Origin: Alphaproteobacteria bacterium
Lineage (GTDB): Bacteria > Pseudomonadota > Alphaproteobacteria > Puniceispirillales > Puniceispirillaceae
Assembly (NCBI GenBank): GCA_016780775.1
Contig: JADHLI010000004.1
Span: forward strand, 1 to 64,000
DNA: 64,000 nucleotides
Direction: 5' to 3'
The translations under genes and the position numbers were made by a program. Position 1 is the stretch's first letter, and each line of letters begins with the position of its first letter. Below are positions 37,955-48,473 of the stretch, piece after piece. A model generated the notes under the pieces. That model had not been told where the DNA came from. It searched no databases and saw only the letters and a list, made by a program, of their open reading frames with translations.

Positions 37955-40153
37955 ATGCCGCAGGGTTATATATCCAAACAAGAATTAGATGAAACCGACC
38001 CTGTTAGTGCCGGTTACCAAAAACTTGTTGATGCGGCATCTCGATATCTTAGCAAGGACGGGCTTGCTCGCTTACAGCGCGCTTTCGAATTTGGCCGGGA
38101 TGCCCATGAAGGGCAGAGGCGCGATAGTGGTATTCCTTATTTCACCCATCCTATAGCTGTGGCCAGCTTGCTGGCCGAAATGAAGCTGGATAATGATACC
38201 CTCATTACGGCATTGCTGCATGATACGGTCGAAGATTGTGATGTCAGTCTTGAGGATTTATCTAAGGCGTTTGGCAGCGATGTCGCAGAGCTTGTAAACG
38301 GCGTGACCAAACTCAGCCAGATCGAGCTGAAATCTATCGATACCAAACAGGCTGAAAATTTCCGCAAATTTGTATTGGCTGTTGGCCGTGATATCCGGGT
38401 ATTGCTGGTAAAGCTTGCTGACCGCACTCATAATATGCAAACCCTGAGCGCGGTAAAAAAAGATGAGCGGCGTTGGCGCATTGCTAATGAAACGATGGAA
38501 ATTTATGCGCCGCTGGCTGAGCGCATGGGCATTACCCGCTTTCAGAAAGAGCTTGAGGATCTCGCTTTTCGTGAGCTACAGCCAGAATTGCGGGAATCTA
38601 TCGTTAGCCGCCTTGATTTTCTAGCCATTGAGACAGAGCAGATTGTTCCTGATATCTGCGCTGAATTAAAGCTTCTAATCCAGCAACATGATATCGAATG
38701 TGAGGTAACTGGCAGGCGCAAGACACCTTATTCTATCTCACGCAAGATGAAGGTGAAAAATGTTACCATGGAGCAGTTGGCAGATGTGATGGCGTTTCGC
38801 ATCATCGTGCCAGATAATGTGGCCTGTTATCAGGCATTAGGGATTATCCATACCCATTTCCCAGTAGTGATGGGGCGATTTAAAGACTATATTTCCACCC
38901 CAAAAGCAAATGGCTATCGCTCGCTTCATACAGGTGTTATTGGCCCGTTAAAGCAGAAGATTGAAATTCAAATCCGAACCGCTGATATGGATGATAAGGC
39001 AGAGCGAGGGGTTGCTGCGCATTGGAGTTATAAGCAGGCAGAAGATGGCAGCAGAGCAGAAAAATTTGAAAAGCTAGAAACTTTTCGCTGGGCACGTGAA
39101 CTAGTTTCCTTGCTAGAGTTGAATGATGAGCCAACCGAGTTTCTAGAAAACACCAAGCTTGAGATGTATAAAGATCAAGTGTTTTGTTTTACGCCAAAAG
39201 GTGACTTAATAGGATTGCCCAAAGGCGCAACGGCAATTGACTTTGCCTATGCGGTACATACCGATGTAGGCGATAAATGCGCCGGAGTGATGATCAATGA
39301 AAAGCGGCGCCAGCTTACCACCGAGCTTGTCAATGGCGACCAGGTTAAAGTGCTGACCGATAAGGATGCGAAGCCAAAAAGCGAATGGGAAGATTATGCG
39401 GTTACCGGCCGCGCTAAATCAGCTATCAAACGGTTTATCCGCTTGCAAAAGCAAAATGAATTTGGCCGTGTTGGCAAAGCGTTGCTAGAGCGGGAATATC
39501 GTTTCCGTAAATCCCCATTTGATGAAGATTTAATCCGCCCGGCTTTATCGGCTTTTAATCTTGCAACAATTGATGAGCTGTATGTGCAAATTGCTGAACA
39601 GCGGCTAAAGACAAGGGATTTGTTCGAACATCTCCACCCAGAGCAGGCACTGGCTAAAAAAGAAGATAAGAGCGGCCGCAAGCGCAGTGCTGAAGCCCTG
39701 CCACAACCGGTATTTTCTATGGATAGCTCTTATGAAGGGTTGGCAGTGCATTTGGGTAAATGCTGTCATCCGCTGCCAGGAGACAGGATTGTGGGCATTG
39801 TAACCACCGGAAAGGGTATTACAGTGCATACTAAAAGCTGTTCGACGCTTACCAAGTTCGTAGAGATACCAGAACTTTGGCTGGAGGTAGAATGGCCGCG
39901 CAACAATCTTGCCCGTCATGCTGGGCGGATACGTGCGGTTATTTTGAACGAGCCGGGTGCGCTAGCAGCTTTATGTACGGTGATTGGCCAGCAGGCAGGT
40001 AATATTACACAAATTCAGTTAACAGAAAGAAATCTGAATTTCTTCACCTTTGTTCTTGATATTGACGTTAAAAATCTGGAACATATACAGTCTATTGTCG
40101 CTGTGTTGAGATCCAACAAATACATCGAGTCCGTAGATCGTCATAGTTTTTGA
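37955..40153 (+). CDS. bifunctional (p)ppGpp synthetase/hydrolase (RelA/SpoT family)
   Basis: HD domain TALLHDTVEDCDVSLEDL; synthetase VADVMAFRIIVPD, YISTPKANGYRSLHTGV; TGS and ACT domains. Confidence 0.95.
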   Translation: MPQGYISKQELDETDPVSAGYQKLVDAASRYLSKDGLARLQRAFEFGRDAHEGQRRDSGIPYFTHPIAVASLLAEMKLDNDTLITALLHDTVEDCDVSLEDLSKAFGSDVAELVNGVTKLSQIELKSIDTKQAENFRKFVLAVGRDIRVLLVKLADRTHNMQTLSAVKKDERRWRIANETMEIYAPLAERMGITRFQKELEDLAFRELQPELRESIVSRLDFLAIETEQIVPDICAELKLLIQQHDIECEVTGRRKTPYSISRKMKVKNVTMEQLADVMAFRIIVPDNVACYQALGIIHTHFPVVMGRFKDYISTPKANGYRSLHTGVIGPLKQKIEIQIRTADMDDKAERGVAAHWSYKQAEDGSRAEKFEKLETFRWARELVSLLELNDEPTEFLENTKLEMYKDQVFCFTPKGDLIGLPKGATAIDFAYAVHTDVGDKCAGVMINEKRRQLTTELVNGDQVKVLTDKDAKPKSEWEDYAVTGRAKSAIKRFIRLQKQNEFGRVGKALLEREYRFRKSPFDEDLIRPALSAFNLATIDELYVQIAEQRLKTRDLFEHLHPEQALAKKEDKSGRKRSAEALPQPVFSMDSSYEGLAVHLGKCCHPLPGDRIVGIVTTGKGITVHTKSCSTLTKFVEIPELWLEVEWPRNNLARHAGRIRAVILNEPGALAALCTVIGQQAGNITQIQLTERNLNFFTFVLDIDVKNLEHIQSIVAVLRSNKYIESVDRHSF

Positions 40154-40168
40154 CGAATTTTAATAAAG

Positions 40169-40732
40169 TTGTGTTGTATGTTTAGACGTCGTGTTCCATT
40201 AAGCTGGCGAGCTCGTCTGCGTGAGATTATTCTTCCACGCAAGGGTTTTTCGCGCTTATACAGTTATATGGCGCAGCGTGTGTTGCGTATGCCCGGGACG
40301 CCTTATTCGCTGGCGGCTGGATTCGCGTGCGGTGTAGCGGTTTCTTTCACCCCCCTGATAGGGTTTCATTTAGTGCTAGCAGCGGTGCTAGCCTATCTTA
40401 TGCGCGGCAATGTTATCGCTTCTTGGGCCGGGACCATTGTTGGCAATCCTTGGACATTTCCTTTTATTTTTATCCTGTTGCATAAGGTTGGTATCTATCT
40501 TAGTGAAACAATTGGCCTTAATAACTGGTTTTTGGCTGGTGATGGGCTAAATACTTATGGTCAGTTCGCCCAACACTTTTTTCCATTGGTAATTGGCGGT
40601 ATGGTGATGGGGGTTTTAAGCTGGCTTGTCAGTTTTGCATTTGCCTATTGGGCGGTGGTTAGTTGGCGTCAGCATCGCGCGCGCAGAATGGCCGCAAAAA
40701 GGCAGATGCGCGAGAACACAGAACAGCTATAG
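40169..40732 (+). CDS. DUF2062 domain-containing membrane protein
   Basis: PYSLAAGFACGVAVSFTPLIGFHLVLAAVLAYLMRGNVIASWAGTIVGNPWTFPFIF. Confidence 0.9.
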   Translation: MCCMFRRRVPLSWRARLREIILPRKGFSRLYSYMAQRVLRMPGTPYSLAAGFACGVAVSFTPLIGFHLVLAAVLAYLMRGNVIASWAGTIVGNPWTFPFIFILLHKVGIYLSETIGLNNWFLAGDGLNTYGQFAQHFFPLVIGGMVMGVLSWLVSFAFAYWAVVSWRQHRARRMAAKRQMRENTEQL

Positions 40733-40783
40733 TTTTTTTTGCTTAAAAGTCTTTTTTGATTTTTTGAAGGCCAGATACAGGCC

Positions 40784-41536
40784 ATGGAGAACCTAAAATT
40801 GAAACATCTTCGCCTTGGCGTAAATATCGACCATGTAGCAACGCTTCGCAATGCGCGTGGCGGTATGCATCCAAGCCCAATTGCTGCGGCATTGTTGGCA
40901 CAAAAGGCAGGTGCAGATGGGATCACTGCTCATTTGCGTGAGGATAGGCGCCATATCAAAGATGAGGATATAAACGCACTAAAAGAGGCGATTGATATTC
41001 CGTTGAATTTCGAAATGGCGGCAACTGAAGAAATGTTGAAAAATGCCTTACGGGTAGTTCCTAATGCTGCCTGTATCGTACCTGAAGGCCGCGAAGAGCT
41101 TACTACTGAAGGCGGGCTAGCAGTTGCAGGCCACGAGGCTAAGTTAGCGCCAATGATAGACCAGCTAAAGCAGGCTGGTATTCGTGTATCGCTATTTGTG
41201 GATGCAGATGAGCAGGAGTTGCAAGCAGCCGCAAATTTAGGCGCTGATATTGTTGAGCTTCATACTGGACGTTACTGCGATAGTCCAGCTGGTGAGGAGC
41301 GTCAGCAAGAAGCACGCAGAATTGCCCATGGTGCCCGCTTTGCCCACGCGCTAGGCTTGGAGGTGCATGCAGGGCATGGGCTTTCCTTTGAGACTGTATC
41401 GGATATCGCTGTCTTGCCAGAGATTGTGGAGCTGAATATTGGACATTTTTTGATCGGTGCTGCTGTCTTTACTGGCCTTGAGGATGTGATAGGTCAGATG
41501 CGTAATTTAATGGATGAAGCAAGGAAGCAGGCGTGA
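40784..41536 (+). CDS. pdxJ: pyridoxine 5'-phosphate synthase
   Basis: LRLGVNIDHVATLRNARGGMHPSPIAAALLAQKAGADGITAHLREDRRHI. Confidence 0.97.
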   Translation: MENLKLKHLRLGVNIDHVATLRNARGGMHPSPIAAALLAQKAGADGITAHLREDRRHIKDEDINALKEAIDIPLNFEMAATEEMLKNALRVVPNAACIVPEGREELTTEGGLAVAGHEAKLAPMIDQLKQAGIRVSLFVDADEQELQAAANLGADIVELHTGRYCDSPAGEERQQEARRIAHGARFAHALGLEVHAGHGLSFETVSDIAVLPEIVELNIGHFLIGAAVFTGLEDVIGQMRNLMDEARKQA

Positions 41537-41934
41537 TCCTAGGCATCGGTCATGATATCTGCGATCAACGCCGGATAGCTGATATTCTGGCCCGCTTTGA
41601 TACAAGGTTTATAAATCGTATCCTGACAGAGCAAGAGCAAGCAGAATTCGCAAAAAGGAAACAGAAAGAAGCATATCTTGCTGGCCGTTTTGCGGTTAAA
41701 GAAGCTGTGTATAAAGCTTTGTCCGGTGCAGATCAGTCAAACATGCGCTGGCATCATGCTATGACACTAAATAATGCCAAAGGCGCACCGCATCTGACAC
41801 TATCTGATGCATGCCTTGCTGGAGCGGAGGCGCTTTTGCCTGCCGGATATGATTTGCGTGTTTTTGTCTCTATTAGTGATGAGCCGCCATATTCAGCAGC
41901 CTTTGTGGTGATCTCTGCAGAGCCATTAAAATAA
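41533..41934 (+). CDS. acpS: holo-[acyl-carrier-protein] synthase
   Basis: MILGIGHDICDQRRI; YLAGRFAVKEAVYKALSGA. Confidence 0.95.
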   Translation: MILGIGHDICDQRRIADILARFDTRFINRILTEQEQAEFAKRKQKEAYLAGRFAVKEAVYKALSGADQSNMRWHHAMTLNNAKGAPHLTLSDACLAGAEALLPAGYDLRVFVSISDEPPYSAAFVVISAEPLK

Positions 41935-42037
41935 ATCACTAACAAATATGTCCGCAAGGTAAGGCAATACTTGATACAAGGCGCGCTTTTGTGGTTAAAG
42001 CATAGGGCGATGAAAAGGATATAGGCGGAAGCTCTCA

Positions 42038-42784
42038 ATGAAATCAGGTGATGAGGCACAGGACAAATCAGGATGGCTAGACACCATCAAAACGCTTTTT
42101 ATAGCAGGTCTTATTGCTATCAGTTTTCGTTCAGTAATCGCTGAGCCATTTAATATTCCGTCAGGGTCAATGATCCCAACCTTGCTAGTAGGGGACTACC
42201 TGTTTGTTTCCAAATTCAGCTATGGCTATTCGCGCCATTCTTTTCCCTTTAGTGCTGCACCAATTTCTAACCGGGTGATGGCAAGCATGCCTGAGCGCGG
42301 CGATGTAGCGGTTTTTCGCCTGCCATCAAATGTTTCGGTAGATTACATCAAGCGCGTTGTTGGCTTGCCAGGGGATAGGATACAGGTTAAGCGCGGGATT
42401 TTGCATATTAATGGTCAGGCGGTAGAGCGCCGATTGGTAGGTAATGGTAATATCGCGTCTGGGCAAACCTCGCTTGTTACCCAGCGCTATGAAGAAGTCT
42501 TTCCAGATGGGCATACCCATATTATTCAGGAAGTCAGTGATAATCAGGTTTTTGACAACACGCCAGAATTTACTGTGCCAGAGGGCCATTATTTTATGAT
42601 GGGCGACAACCGTGATAATTCCCGCGATAGCCGTTCTTCTAGTGTTGGTTTTGTGCCGTTCGAGAATTTTATTGGCCGGGCAGAATTTTTGTTTTTCAGC
42701 CATGGTGGTGATGCTCGTTTCTGGGAAGTTTGGAAATGGCCATTCTCGGTTAGAATAAGCCGAATATTTAGCGGTATATCCTAA
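42038..42784 (+). CDS. lepB: signal peptidase I
   Basis: PFNIPSGSMIPTLLVGDYLFVSKFSYGYSR; DYIKRVVGLPGDRIQ; YFMMGDNRDNSRDSR. Confidence 0.96.
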   Translation: MKSGDEAQDKSGWLDTIKTLFIAGLIAISFRSVIAEPFNIPSGSMIPTLLVGDYLFVSKFSYGYSRHSFPFSAAPISNRVMASMPERGDVAVFRLPSNVSVDYIKRVVGLPGDRIQVKRGILHINGQAVERRLVGNGNIASGQTSLVTQRYEEVFPDGHTHIIQEVSDNQVFDNTPEFTVPEGHYFMMGDNRDNSRDSRSSSVGFVPFENFIGRAEFLFFSHGGDARFWEVWKWPFSVRISRIFSGIS

Positions 42785-42810
42785 GAAATAGAAAGGCGCG
42801 TCTTGGCTTC

Positions 42811-43536
42811 GTGACAGATTCTGATAACAGGGCAACATATGTCCAAACAGCAGAAAACCAGCCTGAAATGTTGCAGGCTGAACGCCTCACCGGCTATGAA
42901 TTCAGTGATAAAAGCCTGCTTTGCTCAGCACTTATGCATTCAAGTGCCGCACCACGCCCTCAGCAGAGTTATGAGCGGCTAGAATTTTTCGGGGACCGTA
43001 TCCTAGCTTTGGTTTTGAGTGATTGGCTTTACAGCACGTTTCCCGAAGCTGATCAGGGTGAGCTAACAACCCGGTTTCACGCGCTGGCACGCAAAGAATA
43101 TCTAGCAAGCATTTGCACAAAACTAGGTCTGCAAGAATGCCTGATACATGAAAAAGGCGTAACAAAGCTTAGTGCGCGCGCATCAGTACAGGCGGATATG
43201 ATAGAGGCGTTTATTGCTGCTATCTACCTAGATGGCGGTCTTGAGGCGGCAGCAGACTTTATTAAAGCTCAGTGGCAAGTCAGCGAAGCGGCGCCCGATA
43301 ATGTGTTAGAAAACCCGAAATCGGCGCTTCAAGAATGGGCAGCTGCACAAAAGCTAGGCTTGCCAGCTTATAAATTGATTAGCCAAAGTGGCAGCGATCA
43401 TGAGCCGAATTTTTGTATTGAGGTGTCTTTGAAAGGCTTTTCGCCACAGACAGGGGTGGGCCGATCGCGCAAAACAGCAGAACGCGAAGCCGCCGCTGCT
43501 TTTTTTAAAACAAATATTAGCCAAGATAAGGCCTAA
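42811..43536 (+). CDS. rnc: ribonuclease III
   Basis: SYERLEFFGDRILALVLSDWLY; ADMIEAFIAAIYLDGG; C-terminal dsRBD. Confidence 0.96.
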   Translation: MTDSDNRATYVQTAENQPEMLQAERLTGYEFSDKSLLCSALMHSSAAPRPQQSYERLEFFGDRILALVLSDWLYSTFPEADQGELTTRFHALARKEYLASICTKLGLQECLIHEKGVTKLSARASVQADMIEAFIAAIYLDGGLEAAADFIKAQWQVSEAAPDNVLENPKSALQEWAAAQKLGLPAYKLISQSGSDHEPNFCIEVSLKGFSPQTGVGRSRKTAEREAAAAFFKTNISQDKA

Positions 43537-43540
43537 AAGA

Positions 43541-44482
43541 ATGACAGACAAACAACAAGCAGACGAAAATATAACCCCTTCAAAAACGCCGACACGGGCT
43601 GGATTTGCTGCACTTATAGGCGCGCCAAATGCTGGGAAATCGACGCTAATGAACGCGATGGTTGGACATAAAATATCTATTGTGACACCAAAGGTTCAAA
43701 CTACCCGAAGCCGTGTTCGCGGCATTGCAATGGAAGATAATACGCAAATAATCTTTGTTGATACTCCGGGTATTTTTACACCCAAAAGGCGACTTGATAG
43801 GGCAATGGTCAGCGCAGCTTGGCAAGGTGCAGATGATGGTGATGTCCTGTTACTCTTGCATGATTGCGCGCGTAAGAAAATTGATGAAGATACGCTTGCT
43901 ATTATCGAAAATTTAAAAAAGACTGGCGTCCCGGCTTCCCTGATTTTGAATAAGACAGACCTTGCATCAGCAGAGCAGTATCTAGCGCGCACCAAAGAGA
44001 TGTCAGAGCAGTATGATTTTGAAAAGATTTTTATGATATCGGCCACCTCAGGAGAGGGGGTGGATGATGTACGCCGATGGCTGGCAAGCAAAATGCCAGA
44101 AAGCCCTTATCTGTTTGATCCGGAGGTCCTTTCCGACTTGCCAATGCGCCTTATGGCAGCCGAAATTATGCGCGAAAAGCTGTTCTTAAACCTGCATCAG
44201 GAATTGCCTTATCAGATGACTGTGGAGTGTGAGAGCTGGGAAGAACGCGATGATGGTAGCGCTGAGATAAAGCTGGTTATTTTTGTCGCGCGTGAAGGCC
44301 ATCGCGGTATTGTGCTAGGCAAGGGTGGGCAAACTATCAAACGCATCGGCCAATCAGCCCGCCATGAGCTAGAAGAGATGTTTGAGCGACGTATCCACCT
44401 GAAAAGCTTTGTTAAACATAAAAAAGATTGGATGGATGATAAAGATCGCTACCGCGATTGGGATCTAGATTTCAATGCCTGA
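43541..44482 (+). CDS. era: GTPase Era
   Basis: GAPNAGKSTLMNAMVGHKISIVTPKVQTTRSRVRGI; KH domain HRGIVLGKGGQTIKRIGQSARHELE. Confidence 0.97.
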   Translation: MTDKQQADENITPSKTPTRAGFAALIGAPNAGKSTLMNAMVGHKISIVTPKVQTTRSRVRGIAMEDNTQIIFVDTPGIFTPKRRLDRAMVSAAWQGADDGDVLLLLHDCARKKIDEDTLAIIENLKKTGVPASLILNKTDLASAEQYLARTKEMSEQYDFEKIFMISATSGEGVDDVRRWLASKMPESPYLFDPEVLSDLPMRLMAAEIMREKLFLNLHQELPYQMTVECESWEERDDGSAEIKLVIFVAREGHRGIVLGKGGQTIKRIGQSARHELEEMFERRIHLKSFVKHKKDWMDDKDRYRDWDLDFNA

Positions 44483-45251
44483 ATGGTCAGATACCGGGAT
44501 TATTCTATCCGCACGCGCTTATGGTGAGAATAAAGGCGTTATAAATCTGCTCACTTCTGAGCGCGGGCGTCATGCAGGGCTCGTTCATGGATTTGATTCG
44601 CGCACCAAAAAGGGCATTTATGAGCCCGGAAATACTGTTGCCGCAGAATGGCGTGCAAGACTTAGCGAACAATTAGGCAGTTTTCAGCTAGAGCTGATAA
44701 AAAACCCCTCGGCAGTATTTTTGGATACGCCTATTCGGCTTGCCGGACTTTCCTCTATTTGTGCGATATTGGATGTTGGTCTGCCTGAGCGCGAGCCTGT
44801 TGCCTCTGTCTGGCAAAGCACGATAGCCCTTATTGAGATCATCAGTTTGGCTGAAGAAGAGGAAAGCTGGCTTGGTTTTTATATACGTTGGGAAGCTGAG
44901 TTATTGGGCACGCTAGGTTTTGGGCTAGGTCTTGAGCGGTGCGCGGTGAGCGGGCTTGCTGATAATCTGATTTATGTTAGCCCGAAAAGTGGAAATGCTA
45001 TCCACCGCGACCATGCAGGGGGGTATGAAGACAGGATGCTGCGCCTGCCAGCTTTTCTGCGTCCTAATACCTCTCCACGCTCTGATGATACCGCAGATTC
45101 AATGAAGATATCAGATACGGTGCTGGAAGATGGCCTGAACCTAACCGGACATTTTCTGAAACGCCGCCTATTTGAGCTGCTGGACAAGGATTTGCCGCAA
45201 CCACGTTTGAGGCTAGCACATCTGGTAGCAAAGCGTTATAACAACTCATAG
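44475..45251 (+). CDS. recO: DNA repair protein RecO
   Basis: DTGIILSARAYGENKGVINLLTSERGRHAGLVHG; overlaps era by 8 bp. Confidence 0.94.
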   Translation: MPEWSDTGIILSARAYGENKGVINLLTSERGRHAGLVHGFDSRTKKGIYEPGNTVAAEWRARLSEQLGSFQLELIKNPSAVFLDTPIRLAGLSSICAILDVGLPEREPVASVWQSTIALIEIISLAEEEESWLGFYIRWEAELLGTLGFGLGLERCAVSGLADNLIYVSPKSGNAIHRDHAGGYEDRMLRLPAFLRPNTSPRSDDTADSMKISDTVLEDGLNLTGHFLKRRLFELLDKDLPQPRLRLAHLVAKRYNNS

Positions 45252-45319
45252 ATATTGTGTAGATAGGTGAAACAGCCTGTTTCTTGCAAAGATGTTACGC
45301 TATCCCTTTAGAGAGCAAC

Positions 45320-47536
45320 ATGACAAACGATCTTCTTTCTGACGAGCATATCGAAAAGGCAAATTTTTCTGCTGCCTTATCTGAGCGTTATTTGGCTTAT
45401 GCGCTGTCCACTATTACCGCTCGGTCACTGCCCGATGTACGTGATGGCTTAAAGCCGGTGCATCGCCGCCTGTTATTTGCTATGCGCCAGCTAAAGCTAG
45501 ACCCTGACCAAGGGTTTAAGAAATCTGCCCGTGTCGTAGGCGATGTAATGGGTAAGTTCCACCCGCATGGTGACGCAGCAATTTATGATGCGATGGTGCG
45601 GCTTGCTCAAGATTTTGCTATGCGCTATCAGCTGGTGGACGGGCAGGGGAATTTTGGCAATGTGGACGGCGATAACGCCGCCGCTATGCGCTATACAGAA
45701 GCGCGCATGACCGAGGTTGCACGCCTGCTCTTAGATGGTATTGATGAAGATGCCATTGATTTCCGGGCAACTTATGATGGTGAGGCAGAAGAGCCTGTTT
45801 TGTTGCCTGCTGGTTTTCCTAATTTGCTTGCCAATGGTGCGCAAGGGATCGCAGTGGGTATGGCTACCTCCATTCCGCCGCATAATGTTACCGAGCTATG
45901 TGATGCAGCTATGCATCTGATTAAATATCCGGGTGCCGCAATAGATACACTCCTTGGCTATGTTAAAGGGCCTGATTTTCCTACAGGCGGCGTTTTGGTA
46001 GAGCCTGCTGAGACTATGCACACGACCTATAGCAGTGGTAAGGGTGGTTTTCGTTTGCGCGCGAAATGGGAGGTGGAGCGCGAGAAAGGGGGGGGCTGGC
46101 AGATTATTGTTACTGAAATTCCCTATCAGGTGCAGAAATCGCGGCTGATTGAGAAGATGGCGGAAATGCTGCAAGATCGTAAACTGCCAATGCTGGCCGA
46201 TATAAGGGACGAATCAGCTGAAGATATCCGGCTTGTGCTAGAGCCTAAATCGCGCCGCCTTGACCCAGAAGTAGTGATGGAAAGCCTGTTCCGCTTAACA
46301 GATCTTGAAGCCCGCATCTCGATGAATTTGAACGTGCTAGACGCAAGTGGCCGGCCATCAGTAATGGGGCTAAAACAGGCCCTGCAAGCTTGGCTTGATC
46401 ATCGCCGTATTGTGTTGGTGCGTCGTAGCCAGCATCGGTTAGATAAAATTGCCAAAAGGCTAGAGATTTTAGAAGGCTATTTGATGGTCTTTTTAAATCT
46501 GGATGAGGTTATTGCTATTATTCGTGAGGCAGACCATCCGCGTGACGAGTTAATGGCGCGTTTCGGGCTGAATGAAGTGCAAGCTAATGCAGTTTTGGAT
46601 ATGCGTCTGCGCTCCCTGCGCCGCCTTGAAGAAGAAGCGTTGCGTACCGAGCGCACTAAACTTACAGAAGAGCAGGCTGATTTAACTGCATTGGTTGGCG
46701 ATGAAGCGCGGCAATGGCGCGTTGTATCCAACCAGATCAAGGATGTGCGCACGCATTTTGCTAAAACAGATACCCGCCGTACTGCCCTAGGCCTAGCCCC
46801 CGATGTAGATATCGATATTAACGAAATCCTCATAGAAAAAGAGCCTGTTACCGTGATTTGTTCTGAAAAAGGCTGGATACGAGCGATGAAAGGGCATCTC
46901 GATTTAGAAGGCAGCTTTAAGTTCAAGGATGGTGATGGTCCAGCTTTTGCCTTGCATGCGGAAACTACGGATAAATTGTTGTTGCTGGCACAAAATGGTC
47001 GGTTTTACACCCTTTCATGTGATCGTCTACCAAAGGGCAGGGGCTTTGGTGAGCCGATAAATTTGATGATAGATATGCCTGCCGATACGCCATTAGTGAA
47101 GCTGATGAAAGTTACTGAAGGGAGATTGCTGGTTGCTGCTAGCACAGGACATGGTCTTGTCATTGATATGAAGGCGGCGATGGCACAAACGCGCTCTGGC
47201 AAGCAAGTTTTAAACTTGTCTGGAGGTGCGAAGGCGGTTGCCTGTTGCCCAGCAGACGGTGATCATGTTGCTGTGGTGGGGCAAAATCGTAGGCTCTTGA
47301 TATTTAAGCTAGATGAAGTGCCAGAGATGCAACGTGGCAAGGGCGTTATCCTGCAACGCTATAAAGATGGCGAGTTGTCGGATGTAAAAGTTTTTTCACT
47401 AGAGGACGGATTATCATGGCAAATGGGCGGTGGACGCAATCGCACAGAAACAGATTTGCTGGCATGGCAGGGAAAGCGCGGTGCGGCAGGTAAATTACCG
47501 CCTAACGGGTTTCCGCGTCCCGCACGTTTTACGTAA
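45320..47536 (+). CDS. parC: DNA topoisomerase IV subunit A
   Basis: SERYLAYALSTITARSLPDVRDGLKPVHRRLLFAM; GKFHPHGDAAIYDAMVRLAQDF; ATSIPPHNVTE. Confidence 0.97.
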   Translation: MTNDLLSDEHIEKANFSAALSERYLAYALSTITARSLPDVRDGLKPVHRRLLFAMRQLKLDPDQGFKKSARVVGDVMGKFHPHGDAAIYDAMVRLAQDFAMRYQLVDGQGNFGNVDGDNAAAMRYTEARMTEVARLLLDGIDEDAIDFRATYDGEAEEPVLLPAGFPNLLANGAQGIAVGMATSIPPHNVTELCDAAMHLIKYPGAAIDTLLGYVKGPDFPTGGVLVEPAETMHTTYSSGKGGFRLRAKWEVEREKGGGWQIIVTEIPYQVQKSRLIEKMAEMLQDRKLPMLADIRDESAEDIRLVLEPKSRRLDPEVVMESLFRLTDLEARISMNLNVLDASGRPSVMGLKQALQAWLDHRRIVLVRRSQHRLDKIAKRLEILEGYLMVFLNLDEVIAIIREADHPRDELMARFGLNEVQANAVLDMRLRSLRRLEEEALRTERTKLTEEQADLTALVGDEARQWRVVSNQIKDVRTHFAKTDTRRTALGLAPDVDIDINEILIEKEPVTVICSEKGWIRAMKGHLDLEGSFKFKDGDGPAFALHAETTDKLLLLAQNGRFYTLSCDRLPKGRGFGEPINLMIDMPADTPLVKLMKVTEGRLLVAASTGHGLVIDMKAAMAQTRSGKQVLNLSGGAKAVACCPADGDHVAVVGQNRRLLIFKLDEVPEMQRGKGVILQRYKDGELSDVKVFSLEDGLSWQMGGGRNRTETDLLAWQGKRGAAGKLPPNGFPRPARFT

Positions 47537-47673
47537 AGCCCCCTACAGGTTTTGCTAAAGGCCCACCGCACGTTTTACGTAAAGCCCCCGCAGGTTTTGC
47601 TTATTCCCCCCGCAGGTTTTGCTAAAGGCCCCCGCAAGTTTTGCTTAATCCCCACGCAAGTTTTGCTTATTCC
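47519..47673. repeat. about 7 x 20-24-bp imperfect tandem repeat between parC and bpt
   Basis: ccgcacgttttacgtaaagccccc / tacaggttttgctaaaggccca / ccgcacgttttacgtaaagccccc / gcaggttttgcttattccccc / cgcaggttttgctaaaggcccc / cgcaagttttgcttaatcccca / cgcaagttttgcttattcca. Confidence 0.9.
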
Positions 47674-48395
47674 ATAGTCTCCCATTTGCCATCTTTTAGG
47701 ATTTGGCATGGGTTAAAGCGTGTCTTGTAAGACATTTTTTGGCTTTGCTCGACATAGTAGCCTAAATAAAGATAAGGCAGGTCTAATTGCTGGCTAAGGC
47801 CTATCAGATCAAGGATCATAAAGGTGCCAATGGAACGCGCATGCATCTCTGGGGCGGTGTCAAAAAAACTATAAACAGCGCTTAGGCCGTCACGTTGTAA
47901 ATCCACTAGTACGCAGGCAACAAGCTGGTTATCTGGGTTACGATATTCATACAAGCTGGTTTGAATAGGGCTGTTGGTAATCATGGCCGAATATTCATCA
48001 TAGATCATGCTAGCCATCTGCCCATCTTCATGCCGGCGCCCAAGATAACGTTGGAAAATATCGTAATGCTCTAGTGTTAGATGCCCATTATTTATCGTGC
48101 GGGTTAAATCAGCGTTTTTCGCCAGAACGCGTTTTTGGTTGCGCGAAAGCTGAAAATTTTTAGCTATGACGCGGATAGGCTGACAGGCCTGACAATTTTG
48201 GCAAGCAGGCTTATAGACCCAATTTTCGACGCGCCGGAATCCAGCTTCAGCAAGGCTGTCATGCTCTTCTGGGCGGGCGCTTATATCTCCTGCTAAACGC
48301 TGTTCTTGCTGGCCCGCTAAATAGGCACAAGGTTGCGGGCGGGTTACCCGCAAACGAAGGGGAAGAACAGGGAATATCCGGCTGGTTTGGTCCAT
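47667..48395 (-). CDS. bpt: aspartate/glutamate leucyltransferase (arginyltransferase family)
   Basis: PCAYLAGQQEQRLAGDIS; GFRRVENWVYKPACQNCQACQPIRV; LPYLYLGYYVEQSQKMSYKTRFNPCQIL. Confidence 0.93.
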   Translation of the reverse strand: MDQTSRIFPVLPLRLRVTRPQPCAYLAGQQEQRLAGDISARPEEHDSLAEAGFRRVENWVYKPACQNCQACQPIRVIAKNFQLSRNQKRVLAKNADLTRTINNGHLTLEHYDIFQRYLGRRHEDGQMASMIYDEYSAMITNSPIQTSLYEYRNPDNQLVACVLVDLQRDGLSAVYSFFDTAPEMHARSIGTFMILDLIGLSQQLDLPYLYLGYYVEQSQKMSYKTRFNPCQILKDGKWETME

Positions 48396-48473
48396 AACAT
48401 CAGTTTTCGGTAATTAAGCGGTTTTTGCAAGTTGTTTAGTTTTATTTCTTATGTTTTGCGTAAAATACCGCTT

